A DNA stretch of 64,000 nucleotides from Pelagerythrobacter aerophilus (GTDB taxonomy: Bacteria; Pseudomonadota; Alphaproteobacteria; Sphingomonadales; Sphingomonadaceae). A model generated the notes under the pieces. The model did not search any database, was not told the origin of the DNA, and saw only the letters and a program-made list of their open reading frames with translations. The position numbers were made by a program, and so were the translations under genes. Shown piece after piece: positions 7,287-15,761 of this stretch; the stretch's first letter is position 1; each line of letters begins with the position of its first letter. The stretch is taken from assembly GCF_003581645.1 (NCBI RefSeq), contig NZ_QXFK01000011.1, forward strand, positions 1 to 64,000, read 5' to 3'.

Positions 7287-9767
7287 ATGCTCTCGCTTCG
7301 CGAATACCGGAACAAGGCCGACCGGCTCAGCGATTTCCTGCCCTGGGCGGCGCTGGTTGCGCCGGGCATCGTCCTCAACAAGGACGGCAGCTTCCAGCGC
7401 ACGGCACGCTTTCGGGGCCCGGACCTCGACAGCGCAACCCCGGCCGAGCTCGTTGCCACGACGGCGCGGCTCAATAGCGCGCTGCGCCGGCTGGGCTCGG
7501 GCTGGGCCATCTTCGTCGAAGCGGTGCGCCGTCCCGCGCTCGGCTATCCGGTGTGCGATTTTCCCGATGCGGCATCCGCCCTGGTCGAGCGCGAGCGGGC
7601 GGCTCAGTTCGCCGAGGAAGGCGCGCATTTCGAAAGCCGCTATTTCCTGACCTTCGTGTGGCTGCCGCCCCCCGAAGACGCGGCGCGCGCCGAAAGCTGG
7701 CTCTACGAAGGCAAGACGGAGAAGGGTATTGATCCGCGCGAACTACGCGATGGATTTGCCGATCGCACCGACCGCCTGCTCCGGCTGTTTGAGGGATTCT
7801 TCCCCGAGATCGCCTGGCTCGATGATGGCGAGACGCTGAGCTACCTGCATGGCTGTATCTCGACGCGCAGGCAGGAAGTGCGCGTCCCTGAGACCCCGAT
7901 GCATCTCGACGCGCTGCTCGCCGACGAGCCGCTTGTTGGCGGTCTCGAGCCGCGCCTCGGCAGGGCGCATCTCCGCACCCTGACCGTAATCGGCTTCCCG
8001 AGCGCCACCTTTCCCGGCCTGCTGGACGAACTCAACGCGCAGGGCTTTGCCTATCGCTGGTCGACGCGCGCGATCATGCTCGACAAGACCGACGCGACCA
8101 GGTTGCTCGGCAAGATCCGCCGCCAGTGGTTCGCCAAGCGCAAGTCGGTCGCCGCCATCCTCAAGGAGGTGATGACCAACGAGGCCTCGGTGCTGGTCGA
8201 CAGCGATGCGGCCAACAAGGCCGAGGATGCCGATTCGGCATTGCAGGAACTGGGCGCCGACCATGTCGGCATGGCGCTGGTCACCGCGACGGTCACGGTG
8301 TGGGACGAGGAGGCGGCACTCGCCGCGGAAAAGCTGCGCCTGGCCGAGAAGGTCATCCAGGGCCGGGACTTCACCTGCGTCACCGAGGGCATGAATGCGA
8401 TCGAGGCGTGGCTCGGCTCGCTCCCGGGACATGTCTACGCGAACGTCCGGCAACCGCCGCTCTCGACGCTCAATCTGGCGCACATGATCCCGCTGTCCGC
8501 CACCTGGGCGGGGCCGGAGCGTGACGACCACTTCGATGCGCCGCCGCTGTTCTACGCCAGGACCGAGGGCACGACCCCGTTCCGCTTTGCGCTCCATGTC
8601 GGCGATGTCGGCCACAGTCTCGTCGTCGGACCGACCGGTGCGGGCAAGTCGGTGTTGCTCGCCTTCATGGCGATGCAGTTCCGCCGCTATGCCGGGGCGC
8701 AGATATTCGCGTTCGATTTCGGCGGTTCGATTCGCGCCGCTGCGCTCGCCTGCGGCGGCGACTGGCAGGATCTCGGTTCCAGCCTTTCCCAAGACAGCGA
8801 CGAAGGCGTGTCGCTGCAGCCGCTGGCCCGCATCGACGAGCCCGCGGAGCTGGGCTGGGCAGCGCAGTGGCTACAGGCGATCCTTGCCTCCGAAGGTGTC
8901 CCGGTCGATCCCGCCACCAAGGAGCATCTCTGGTCGGCGCTGACCTCGCTTGGCACGGCGCCGGTGGCCGAGCGCACGCTGACCGGCCTCGCCGTCCTGC
9001 TGCAGTCGCAGCCGCTCAAGCAGGCACTCTCGCCCTATTGCATTGGTGGCCCGTTCGGGCGGCTGCTCGATGCGGAATGCGAGCGGCTCGGCGACGCGCG
9101 CTTTCAGGCCTTCGAGACCGAAGGCCTGACCGGCTCGGCCGCTGCGGCGGCAGTGCTCCCCTATCTCTTTCACCGCATCGAGGGACGGCTCGACGGTTCG
9201 CCGACGCTGATCATCATCGACGAGGGTTGGCTGGTGCTCGACAGTCCCGGCTTCGCCGGCCAGCTGCGCGAGTGGCTCAAGACCCTGCGCAAGAAGAACG
9301 CCAGCGTCGTCTTCGCCACCCAGAGCCTCGCCGATATCGAGAGCTCGGCGATCGCGCCCGCGATCATCGAGAGCTGTCCGACCCGCATCTTCCTGCCCAA
9401 CGAGCGCGCGATCGAGCCGCAGATCCTGAGCATCTACCGGCGGTTCGGATTGAACGACCGCCAGATCGAGATCCTCAGCCGGGCAACGCCCAAGCGTGAC
9501 TATTACTGCCAGTCCGCGAGGGGCAACCGGCTGTTCGAACTCGGCATGGGCGAGGTCGCACTCGCTTTTGCCGGAGCGTCCTCGAAGAGCGACCAGCTCG
9601 CCATCGCCCGCATCGCCCAAAGCGCTGGTCGCTCCGGCTTTGCCGCCGCCTGGCTACGGCATCGCGGCCTCGACTGGGCTGCCGAGCTGCTCGCGGGCGA
9701 CGTCTCCCGAACCTTGCAACCCGGCGACCCGAAGGAGCCTTCCCATGATCGTGTCCAGGTACCTTAG
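7287..9767 (+). CDS. trbE: Conjugal transfer ATPase TrbE (VirB4 family)
   Basis: The 826-residue VirB4-type ATPase that powers pilus assembly and transfer. The start MLSLREYRNKADRL, two bases after the trbD stop, is the usual TrbE N-terminus. The N-terminal half is the CagE/TrbE/VirB domain. The C-terminal RecA-like half has Walker A GPTGAGKS near residue 448, Walker B LIIIDEGWLVL near 642 and an ATQSLADIE switch region. The length is normal for the family. The end overlaps the start of trbJ by 23 bp. Confidence 0.95.
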   Translation: MLSLREYRNKADRLSDFLPWAALVAPGIVLNKDGSFQRTARFRGPDLDSATPAELVATTARLNSALRRLGSGWAIFVEAVRRPALGYPVCDFPDAASALVERERAAQFAEEGAHFESRYFLTFVWLPPPEDAARAESWLYEGKTEKGIDPRELRDGFADRTDRLLRLFEGFFPEIAWLDDGETLSYLHGCISTRRQEVRVPETPMHLDALLADEPLVGGLEPRLGRAHLRTLTVIGFPSATFPGLLDELNAQGFAYRWSTRAIMLDKTDATRLLGKIRRQWFAKRKSVAAILKEVMTNEASVLVDSDAANKAEDADSALQELGADHVGMALVTATVTVWDEEAALAAEKLRLAEKVIQGRDFTCVTEGMNAIEAWLGSLPGHVYANVRQPPLSTLNLAHMIPLSATWAGPERDDHFDAPPLFYARTEGTTPFRFALHVGDVGHSLVVGPTGAGKSVLLAFMAMQFRRYAGAQIFAFDFGGSIRAAALACGGDWQDLGSSLSQDSDEGVSLQPLARIDEPAELGWAAQWLQAILASEGVPVDPATKEHLWSALTSLGTAPVAERTLTGLAVLLQSQPLKQALSPYCIGGPFGRLLDAECERLGDARFQAFETEGLTGSAAAAAVLPYLFHRIEGRLDGSPTLIIIDEGWLVLDSPGFAGQLREWLKTLRKKNASVVFATQSLADIESSAIAPAIIESCPTRIFLPNERAIEPQILSIYRRFGLNDRQIEILSRATPKRDYYCQSARGNRLFELGMGEVALAFAGASSKSDQLAIARIAQSAGRSGFAAAWLRHRGLDWAAELLAGDVSRTLQPGDPKEPSHDRVQVP

Positions 9768-10491
9768 AACCCTTGCCGCAAGCACGGCGCTCGCTGCCGC
9801 CGGTTGCGCAGCGGTCATATCGGCGCCGGCGCAGGCGCAGTTCGGCGGGATCGTCTACGATCCGTCCAACTACGCCCAGAACGTGCTCACCGCAGCGCGG
9901 ACGCTCGAGCAGATCAACAACCAGATCCGCATGCTGCAGAACCAGGCGACGTCGCTGATCAACCAGGCAAAGAATCTTCAGCGTCTGCCGACGAGCATCC
10001 TCCAGCCATTGCAGGACCAGATCCGGCAGACGCAGCGATTGCTGAGTCAGGCCCAGCGCATCGCCTATGACGTGCGCGAGATCGAGACGGCCTTTGCATC
10101 ACAATATAGGAATGTGCCGCTGAACGCTTCCCAGGAGGCGATGGTCGCAGGTGCCGAGGCGCGCTGGCAGAACAGCATTGCCGGCTTCGAGGACGCGCTG
10201 AAGGTGCAGGCGGGCGCGGTCGCCAACATCGAAGGCTCGCGCGAAGCGATCGGCCGTCTCGTCGGGGCGAGCCAATCCGCTACCGGCGCACTGCAGGCGG
10301 TCCAGGCGGGCAACCAGTTGCTCGCGCTGCAGGCACGCCAGCTTGCCGATCTGACGGCGACGCTTGCAGCCTCGAACCGCGCGCAGGCGCTCGACGCCGC
10401 CGACCGCGCGGCGGCAAAGCGCCAGGCGCGTGAGCAGCTCGGCCGTTTTCTCGCTGACCGCCCCCGCTATGTGCCCGGCGGATCGGACTGA
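9745..10491 (+). CDS. trbJ: Conjugal transfer protein TrbJ (VirB5-like)
   Basis: A 248-residue exported protein. The signal peptide ends near SAPAQA, followed by FGGIVYDPSNYAQN, the usual mature start of TrbJ. The rest is mostly helical with coiled-coil character (QINNQIRMLQNQ, LLSQAQRIAYDVREIE). VirB5-type proteins sit at the pilus tip and help recipient contact. AAGGAG lies upstream of the ATG, which is inside the 3' end of trbE. Confidence 0.92.
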   Translation: MIVSRYLRTLAASTALAAAGCAAVISAPAQAQFGGIVYDPSNYAQNVLTAARTLEQINNQIRMLQNQATSLINQAKNLQRLPTSILQPLQDQIRQTQRLLSQAQRIAYDVREIETAFASQYRNVPLNASQEAMVAGAEARWQNSIAGFEDALKVQAGAVANIEGSREAIGRLVGASQSATGALQAVQAGNQLLALQARQLADLTATLAASNRAQALDAADRAAAKRQAREQLGRFLADRPRYVPGGSD

Positions 10492-10497
10492 TCCGTG

Positions 10498-10833
10498 ATG
10501 GACGGCAAGCTCCTTGCGCGGATCGGTGCTGCCGCTTTTGTCGGCATCGCGATCGCCATGACGCTCGTGCAGCTGCGCGAGGAGCCCGAGCCGCGCGTCG
10601 AGCCGGCCGCGCCCGCTCGGATTCCCGAGGGCGATTCACTGCCCGCCCGGCTCAGGGCATGTTCGCAAATGGGCGAGCTGGCGCTGTCTTCGTCCGACTG
10701 CCGGGAGGCCTGGGCCGAGAAGCGGCGACGCTTCTTCGGCGTCGAGCATTCCGATGCCTATTCGGAGCTGAACAAGGGATCGGTCTCGTCCGCTCCCGTC
10801 ATTCCTTCGCCCCCCATGCGCGGGGAGCGCTGA
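10498..10833 (+). CDS. TrbK-alt-type putative entry-exclusion protein
   Basis: A 111-residue protein with a single N-terminal membrane anchor (IGAAAFVGIAIAMTLVQL) and a short periplasmic tail holding two Cys residues (ACSQM and SDCREAW). Its position between trbJ and trbL and its N-terminus MDGKLLARIGA fit the TrbK-alt family of alphaproteobacterial trb operons. Entry exclusion is assigned to that slot by analogy and is not proven. A GTG codon directly before the ATG could also serve as start. Confidence 0.82.
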   Translation: MDGKLLARIGAAAFVGIAIAMTLVQLREEPEPRVEPAAPARIPEGDSLPARLRACSQMGELALSSSDCREAWAEKRRRFFGVEHSDAYSELNKGSVSSAPVIPSPPMRGER

Positions 10834-10834
10834 C

Positions 10835-12157
10835 ATGGGCGGGACCGGCGTCGTCGATCGCTTCCTGGCGATATTTTCCCGCTACATCGACAGCGGCTTC
10901 GGCCTGCTTTCGGGCGAGGTTGCCTTCATCGCGACCACGCTGATCGTGATCGATGTGACGCTGGCTGCCCTGTTCTGGAGCTGGGGCGAACAGGACGACA
11001 TCATCGCCCGCCTGGTCAAGAAGACGCTCTTCGTCGGGATCTTCGCCTACATCATCGGCAACTGGAGCGCGCTGGCCAACGTCGTCTTCAACAGCTTTGC
11101 CGGGCTCGGTCTCAAGGCCAGCGGCTCCGGGCTCGGCGCTGCCGACCTCCTGCAGCCGGGCCGGGTCGCGCAGGTCGGCATCGATGCCGCCTGGCCGCTG
11201 CTCGAATCCATGGAAGATCTGCTCGGCTATGTGAGCTTCTTCGAAAACTTTCTGCAGATCGTCATCCTGCTCGTCGCCTGGGCGGTGGTCATCATCGCCT
11301 TCTTCATCCTCGCAATCCAGCTCTTCGTCACCCTGATCGAGTTCAAGCTGACGACGCTTGCGGGTTTCGTGCTCATTCCTTTCGGCCTGTTCGGCAAGAC
11401 AGCATTCATGGCCGAGCGCGTGCTCGGCAACGTGGTCTCCTCAGGCATCAAGGTGCTCGTCCTGGCCGTTATCATCGGCATCGGCTCGACCCTCTTTGCC
11501 GAATTTACCGGTGCCATTCCGGGCGAGCCGACGATCGAGGATGCCCTGGCCATTGTCCTTGCCAGCCTGACGCTGCTGGGACTGGGCATCTTCGGCCCCG
11601 GTATTGCCAACGGGATCGTCGCAGGCGGGCCGCAACTGGGCGCCGGCGCTGCCGCAGGCACCGCGCTTCTGGCAGGCGGGGCTGCGGTCGGCGGTGTCGC
11701 CGGCGCCAGGCTGGCGAGCGGCGCGGTCGCGAGCGCCGCGTCTTCGGTCGCTCGCGGCACGTCGCGCGCCGCCGGCGGTGCGACCATGGCCTATGCCGCG
11801 GGTTCAGCGGGCAAGAGCGGCGGTGCAGCCGTCGCAGGCGGCATGGCCGGTGTCGGCCGCGCTGCGGGAGGCGCGGCGATATCCCCGCTGCGCGCGGCAA
11901 CCGACAGCGCCCGCGGCAACTTCCGCGAGGGTGCGCGCTCGGCGGTCGCTCACATGGGCGGACGTATCAAGCCGGGCCCCGGACCCTCGACCTCCGATAA
12001 CGGACAGGCAGTGGCTTCTGACGGCCCGCCATCCTGGGCGAGATCCATGAAGCAGCGCCAGAGCCTCGGCCATTCGGCCTCGCTCGCCGCCCACACCGTG
12101 CGGGCCGGCGACGGACACGGCGCAGGCGCGTCGATCGACACACGAGAAAAGGACTGA
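10835..12157 (+). CDS. trbL: Conjugal transfer protein TrbL (VirB6-like)
   Basis: A 440-residue polytopic inner-membrane protein. Starting from MGGTGVVDRFLAIFSRYIDSG it has about six hydrophobic segments over residues 25-265 and then a long Ala/Gly-rich, Ser-containing C-terminal tail that is low-complexity and presumably cytoplasmic. TrbL/VirB6 proteins form part of the inner-membrane translocation pore. The ATG follows the trbK stop by one base. Confidence 0.93.
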   Translation: MGGTGVVDRFLAIFSRYIDSGFGLLSGEVAFIATTLIVIDVTLAALFWSWGEQDDIIARLVKKTLFVGIFAYIIGNWSALANVVFNSFAGLGLKASGSGLGAADLLQPGRVAQVGIDAAWPLLESMEDLLGYVSFFENFLQIVILLVAWAVVIIAFFILAIQLFVTLIEFKLTTLAGFVLIPFGLFGKTAFMAERVLGNVVSSGIKVLVLAVIIGIGSTLFAEFTGAIPGEPTIEDALAIVLASLTLLGLGIFGPGIANGIVAGGPQLGAGAAAGTALLAGGAAVGGVAGARLASGAVASAASSVARGTSRAAGGATMAYAAGSAGKSGGAAVAGGMAGVGRAAGGAAISPLRAATDSARGNFREGARSAVAHMGGRIKPGPGPSTSDNGQAVASDGPPSWARSMKQRQSLGHSASLAAHTVRAGDGHGAGASIDTREKD

Positions 12158-12163
12158 CGGCAA

Positions 12164-12844
12164 ATGTTCAAGCGCCCTTCGATCCGGTACGGCAAGACGC
12201 CGCAGCCCGAGACCCCTTATCAGCGCGCGGCGCAGGCCTGGGACGAACGTATCGGCTCGGCGCGGGTCCAGGCGAAGAGTTGGCGTTACGCGTTTTTTGG
12301 AGCGCTCGGCCTTTCGGCGATCCTGACAGGCGGTCTGCTGTGGCAGAATGCGCGCGGGACGATCGTTCCCTGGGTCGTCGAGGTCGACAAGCTGGGCGAA
12401 GCGCGCAGCGTTGCTCCCGCCGATGCCGACTTTTCTCCCGGCGATACCCAGATCGCTTTCCATCTCGCGCGCTTCATCGAGCACGTCCGGTCCATTCCCG
12501 ACGACGCGATCGTCGTGCGCGAGAACTGGCTGCGGGCGTACGATTTTGCGAGCGATCGCGGTGCGCTGACGCTCAATGAATATGCCCGCGCCAACGATCC
12601 GTTCGCCGTGGTCGGCCGCGAACAGGTGGCGGTCGAGGTCACCAGCGTCATCCGCGCTTCGCCGAAGAGTTTCCGCGTCGCCTGGGTCGAGCGGCGTTAC
12701 CGCGATGGCGCGCTTGCCGAGACGAGCCGCTGGACCGCGATCCTCGGCATCGCCGTGCAGCCACCGCACGATCCCGATGCGCTGACCCGCAATCCGCTCG
12801 GAATTTTCGTCACCTCCATCAACTGGTCAAAGGAGCTCGGCTGA
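12164..12844 (+). CDS. trbF: Conjugal transfer protein TrbF (VirB8-like)
   Basis: A 226-residue bitopic protein: cytoplasmic start MFKRPSIRYGKTPQPETPYQ, one membrane helix at about residues 43-62 and a periplasmic VirB8-type domain (PWVVEVDKLGEA; FHLARFIEHVRSIP; WVERRYRDG). VirB8-like proteins nucleate assembly of the core complex. The stop overlaps the trbG start. Confidence 0.94.
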   Translation: MFKRPSIRYGKTPQPETPYQRAAQAWDERIGSARVQAKSWRYAFFGALGLSAILTGGLLWQNARGTIVPWVVEVDKLGEARSVAPADADFSPGDTQIAFHLARFIEHVRSIPDDAIVVRENWLRAYDFASDRGALTLNEYARANDPFAVVGREQVAVEVTSVIRASPKSFRVAWVERRYRDGALAETSRWTAILGIAVQPPHDPDALTRNPLGIFVTSINWSKELG

Positions 12845-13842
12845 TGTCGTTCTCGCAAGTCACGCCTCGTTCGTGCCTCGTCGCCCTCTGCGCGCTTGGT
12901 CTCGCCTCGCCGGTCGTCGCCACGCCCGTTCCCCAGGCACGGGCCGCATTGGCGGCGCTGAACGCCATCCTTCAAGCACCTCCTCACGTGAGCCACCATC
13001 TCCCCGGCGCACGCGTCCTTCTTTCGCGGCAGGCTTCCCCCGCTGCCGCGCGCCGCTCCCCTGCCTCTGAGCCTGCCCCTGATCCCCAGCGGCAAGTGGG
13101 AGCGGCGAACGATGCTGCCCGGGTCCAGCCCCGTGATGCCGCGTTCCAGAACGCCATCCAGCGCTATGCCTATAGCGAAGGCGCCCTGTTCCAGGTCTAC
13201 ACCAAGCCCGGGCAGGTGACCGACATCGCATTGCAGGAGGGCGAGACTCTGGTCGGGCCAGGGCCGGTTGCGGCGGGCGATACGGTGCGCTGGATGATCG
13301 GCGATACGATCAGCGGCAGCGGTGCAAATGCGCGCGTGCACATTCTCGTCAAACCGACCCGTCCCGATATTACGACCAATCTCGTGATCAATACCGACCG
13401 GCGCACCTACCACCTCGAGTTGCGCGCCAATCCGCGGATCTACATGGCCTCGGTGAGCTGGATCTATCCGCAGGACGAGCTGATCGCGTTGCGCAAGGCC
13501 GAGGCTGAAGCTGCACGGGTCGCGCCGGTCGCCGATGGATTTGCGCTCGAAGACCTGAACTTCGCCTATCGCTTGTCCGGCGATCATCCAGACTGGCGAC
13601 CGGTGCGCGTCTTCGACGACGGACGGCGCACGCTGATCGAGTTTCCGCCCGACATCGCGCAGGGGGAAATGCCGCCCTTCTTCATTGTCGGCGAAGACGA
13701 CGAGGCCGAGCTCGCCAACTACCGGGTCTCGGGCCGATACATCATCGTCGATCGCCTGTTCGACAAGGCCGAATTGCGTCTGGGCGCCGGTCGCAAACAG
13801 GTGCGGGTCAAGATCACCAACCGTGCGCGGAAGCCGTCATGA
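12844..13842 (+). CDS. trbG: Conjugal transfer protein TrbG (VirB9-like)
   Basis: A 332-residue periplasmic/outer-membrane core-complex protein. A signal peptide ends near VVATPVP, and a Pro/Ala-rich linker reaches about residue 95. The VirB9 domain includes GALFQVYTKPGQVTDIALQ, the ILVKPTRPDITTNLVI strand and the C-terminal lobe ending RKQVRVKITNRA. TrbG packs with TrbI in the outer-membrane ring. It overlaps trbI by 4 bp. Confidence 0.94.
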   Translation: MSFSQVTPRSCLVALCALGLASPVVATPVPQARAALAALNAILQAPPHVSHHLPGARVLLSRQASPAAARRSPASEPAPDPQRQVGAANDAARVQPRDAAFQNAIQRYAYSEGALFQVYTKPGQVTDIALQEGETLVGPGPVAAGDTVRWMIGDTISGSGANARVHILVKPTRPDITTNLVINTDRRTYHLELRANPRIYMASVSWIYPQDELIALRKAEAEAARVAPVADGFALEDLNFAYRLSGDHPDWRPVRVFDDGRRTLIEFPPDIAQGEMPPFFIVGEDDEAELANYRVSGRYIIVDRLFDKAELRLGAGRKQVRVKITNRARKPS

Positions 13843-15011
13843 GCGAGGATGCTCCCGACCGGAAGCCGCAAGATGCGGAGTCGATCGTGAGGCTTCGCGG
13901 GGAAGGGCCGCGTGTAGTGCGGCTGTCACGCAAGGCGATCGGCATCGCCAGCGCCGCCGGTCTGGCCCTCGTGGGCGGCGCCTTCCTCTTTGCGCTCCGG
14001 CCGGCGTCGCACGAACAAGACGAGGAATTGGTGAATACTGAAAGCACGGCTGTCGCAGACGGCCTCGCGTCGGCGCCCCGGGACTACACGCAGGTGCCCA
14101 GGCTCGGGCGGCCGTTGCCCGGCGATCTCGGCAAGCCAATCCTCGATGCGCAGGACCGCGGCGCTGTCGCCGCGCTTCCGCCGGTAGGCGTTCAGCCCGC
14201 TTCCCGATCGCAAGCGATCAGCGCACGGGAGGCAGCGCGTCAGCGCATCGCGCAGGAGCGCGAAGCGGCACGAGGCAGCCGCCTGTTCTTCGGCGGCGGG
14301 GCGCAGCCCGCCAGCGTGACGGAACCGGGAGCCGCCACCGGGTTGGGAGCTGTTCCGGGAACCAGTATAACCGCGCCACCGGCCCAGACCGCGTTTCTCG
14401 ACCGGCCGGCCGAACGAAGGACGGCTTCCACCCAGCGGCTCGAAGAGGCACCGTCGAGCGCTGTCCTGCAGGCGGGTTCGATCATTCCCGCGGCGCTCAT
14501 TACCGGCATCCGGTCCGACCAGCCCGGGCTCGTGACCGCGCAGGTGACGCAGAATGTCTATGACAGCGTCACGGGGCGGCGCTTGCTCATTGAGCAGGGC
14601 GCGCGGTTGATCGGAGATTACCAATCCGAGGTCGGCTTTGGCCAGCGCCGGGTGCTGCTGGCCTGGAACCGCCTGATCCTCTCCGATGGCCGCTCGATCG
14701 TGCTCGAACGCCAGCCTGCCGCCGATCCCGCCGGCTACGCCGGGCTCGAAGACGAGGTGGATTACCACTGGGGCGGAGTGGTGAAAGCCGCATTGGTCTC
14801 GACCCTGCTCGGTATTGGCAGCGAACTGGGCGGCGGCGGGGACAGTAGGCTGGTTCGCGCGCTGCGCCGCGGAAGCCAGGACAGCATAGACCGGGCTGGC
14901 GAACAGGTCGTATCTCGCGAACTCAACGTTCGCCCGACACTCACCATCCGGCCTGGCTACCCGGTGAGTGTGCTGGTGACGCGCGACATCGTTCTGGAGA
15001 GCGGATCGTGA
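13839..15011 (+). CDS. trbI: Conjugal transfer protein TrbI (VirB10-like)
   Basis: A 390-residue protein spanning the envelope: cytoplasmic N-terminus, membrane helix at about 28-50 (AIGIASAAGLALVGGAFLF), a Pro/Ala-rich periplasmic linker and a VirB10 C-terminal domain (LQAGSIIPAALITGIRSDQP; LLIEQGARLIGDY; RVLLAWNRLILSDG; HWGGVVKAALVSTLLG). It couples ATP use at the inner membrane to the outer-membrane pore. It overlaps both trbG and the DUF2274 gene. Confidence 0.95.
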   Translation: MSEDAPDRKPQDAESIVRLRGEGPRVVRLSRKAIGIASAAGLALVGGAFLFALRPASHEQDEELVNTESTAVADGLASAPRDYTQVPRLGRPLPGDLGKPILDAQDRGAVAALPPVGVQPASRSQAISAREAARQRIAQEREAARGSRLFFGGGAQPASVTEPGAATGLGAVPGTSITAPPAQTAFLDRPAERRTASTQRLEEAPSSAVLQAGSIIPAALITGIRSDQPGLVTAQVTQNVYDSVTGRRLLIEQGARLIGDYQSEVGFGQRRVLLAWNRLILSDGRSIVLERQPAADPAGYAGLEDEVDYHWGGVVKAALVSTLLGIGSELGGGGDSRLVRALRRGSQDSIDRAGEQVVSRELNVRPTLTIRPGYPVSVLVTRDIVLESGS

Positions 15012-15244
15012 CCCGTCTGAAGCTGTCCGACATCACCGACGAGAAGCCTGTCCGCTTGTCGATCGAGATCCCTGCCCGCCTCCATCGCCGGCTGGTCGAT
15101 TACGCCATCGTGCTCAACGGCGGAGTCTCCAAGGACGCGCCGAAGCCAGGTGAACTCGTTGCCCCCATGCTCGAGCGCTTCATCGCCAGCGACCGCGATT
15201 TTTCCAGAGCCCGGCGACGCGTCGCCGACCGCGAGGGAGAATAG
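15008..15244 (+). CDS. DUF2274 domain protein
   Basis: A 78-residue protein closing the trb operon, overlapping trbI by 4 bp. It begins MTRLKLSDITDEKPVRLSIE, typical of DUF2274, which in alphaproteobacterial elements almost always follows trbI. The segment KPVRLSIEIPARLHRRLVDYA resembles a ribbon-helix-helix start, so a DNA-binding regulator of the operon is a reasonable guess. Its role is not established. Confidence 0.88.
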   Translation: MTRLKLSDITDEKPVRLSIEIPARLHRRLVDYAIVLNGGVSKDAPKPGELVAPMLERFIASDRDFSRARRRVADREGE

Positions 15245-15562
15245 AAGGCTCACCAGCATTCACCTGCGGTTTCTCGATACTGCACATACACCTCTTGTGA
15301 ACAAGTTCGTTGCTTTGGCGGTTGTTTCGCTCATATATCTCTACCGGGAATCGAAATTCCCTGCGACCGGGCGTCGATACGTATGTCCAGGCATCACGCT
15401 AAAGGTATCGCGGCATTCGCCAACGAGTGTTTCCATCGCCCGGTCGCGCTTCTGGATCGGGCATAGATTATAATTACATTATAAGTTGGCGTGATTGTCT
15501 TCGCCATTCCAGTCTTGGTCTGCGGCAAGTGGAGTCGCGAACCAACTGACAGGAGAGCGTGA
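15245..15562. other. 318-bp non-coding stretch before the lasso precursor gene
   Basis: It separates the trb operon from the lasso cluster and is clearly more AT-rich than its surroundings. It holds a perfect six-base inverted repeat (GGGAAT, four bases, ATTCCC, at about 15346-15361) and the TATAAT at 15469-15474. I found no gene here. The lasso promoter must lie within it. Confidence 0.5.
15469..15474 (+). promoter_or_regulatory. Candidate -10 box of the lasso operon
   Basis: A perfect TATAAT 89 bases before the precursor ATG in an AT-rich patch. At 17 bp spacing the upstream hexamer (GCGCTT) is a poor -35, so if this is the promoter it may need an activator. An ECF-type promoter for the sigma factor encoded at 22657-23241 is an alternative that I could not locate. 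Confidence 0.35.
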
Positions 15563-15700
15563 TGAAGGACTTCGAAACCATCGACAGCGAGGTCATCGAC
15601 CTCGGACAGGCTTCCGTCGAGACGAAGGGTGACGCGATTTTCGAGATCGACGTCGATGCCGGGCAGCTCCGGTACGTCCCCGGCCTCATCGAAGAGTGAG
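15563..15700 (+). CDS. Lasso peptide precursor (astexin-like)
   Basis: A 45-residue precursor starting MKDFETIDSEV, with AGGAGA seven bases upstream. The leader ends LGQASVETK, with the Thr at -2 typical of lasso leaders and very close to the LGKASAETR ending I recall for astexin-1. The predicted core is 23 residues: GDAIFEID, VDAGQLR, then YVPGLIEE. Gly1 would be joined to Asp8, an eight-residue ring. The Gly-Gln pair four residues after the ring Asp matches the GQ of astexins 2 and 3 at the same distance. No second precursor was seen. The following genes encode the needed maturation enzymes, so the assignment is firm; the ring size is inferred. Confidence 0.9.
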
Positions 15701-15708
15701 ACCATCGG

Positions 15709-15735
15709 GGGCGCGGAGCTTCTGGCTCCGCGCCC
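15709..15735 (+). promoter_or_regulatory. Perfect 11-bp stem-loop between lasso precursor and maturation genes
   Basis: GGGCGCGGAGC and GCTCCGCGCCC pair perfectly around a five-base loop (15720-15724), eight bases after the precursor stop. There is no T run after it, so it is better read as an mRNA-stabilising or attenuating hairpin than as a full terminator. It would let the precursor mRNA outnumber the enzyme mRNAs. Confidence 0.7.
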
Positions 15736-15761
15736 TCGTGTCGTCTGAGGTTAAAATCCGC

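Noticed and set aside
15696-15761. Longer start (GTG 15696) for lasso protein B, overlapping the precursor stop
   Set aside because: It would translate the hairpin as SGARSFWLRAL, which is not part of an RRE domain; the ATG at 15762 has a ribosome-binding site.
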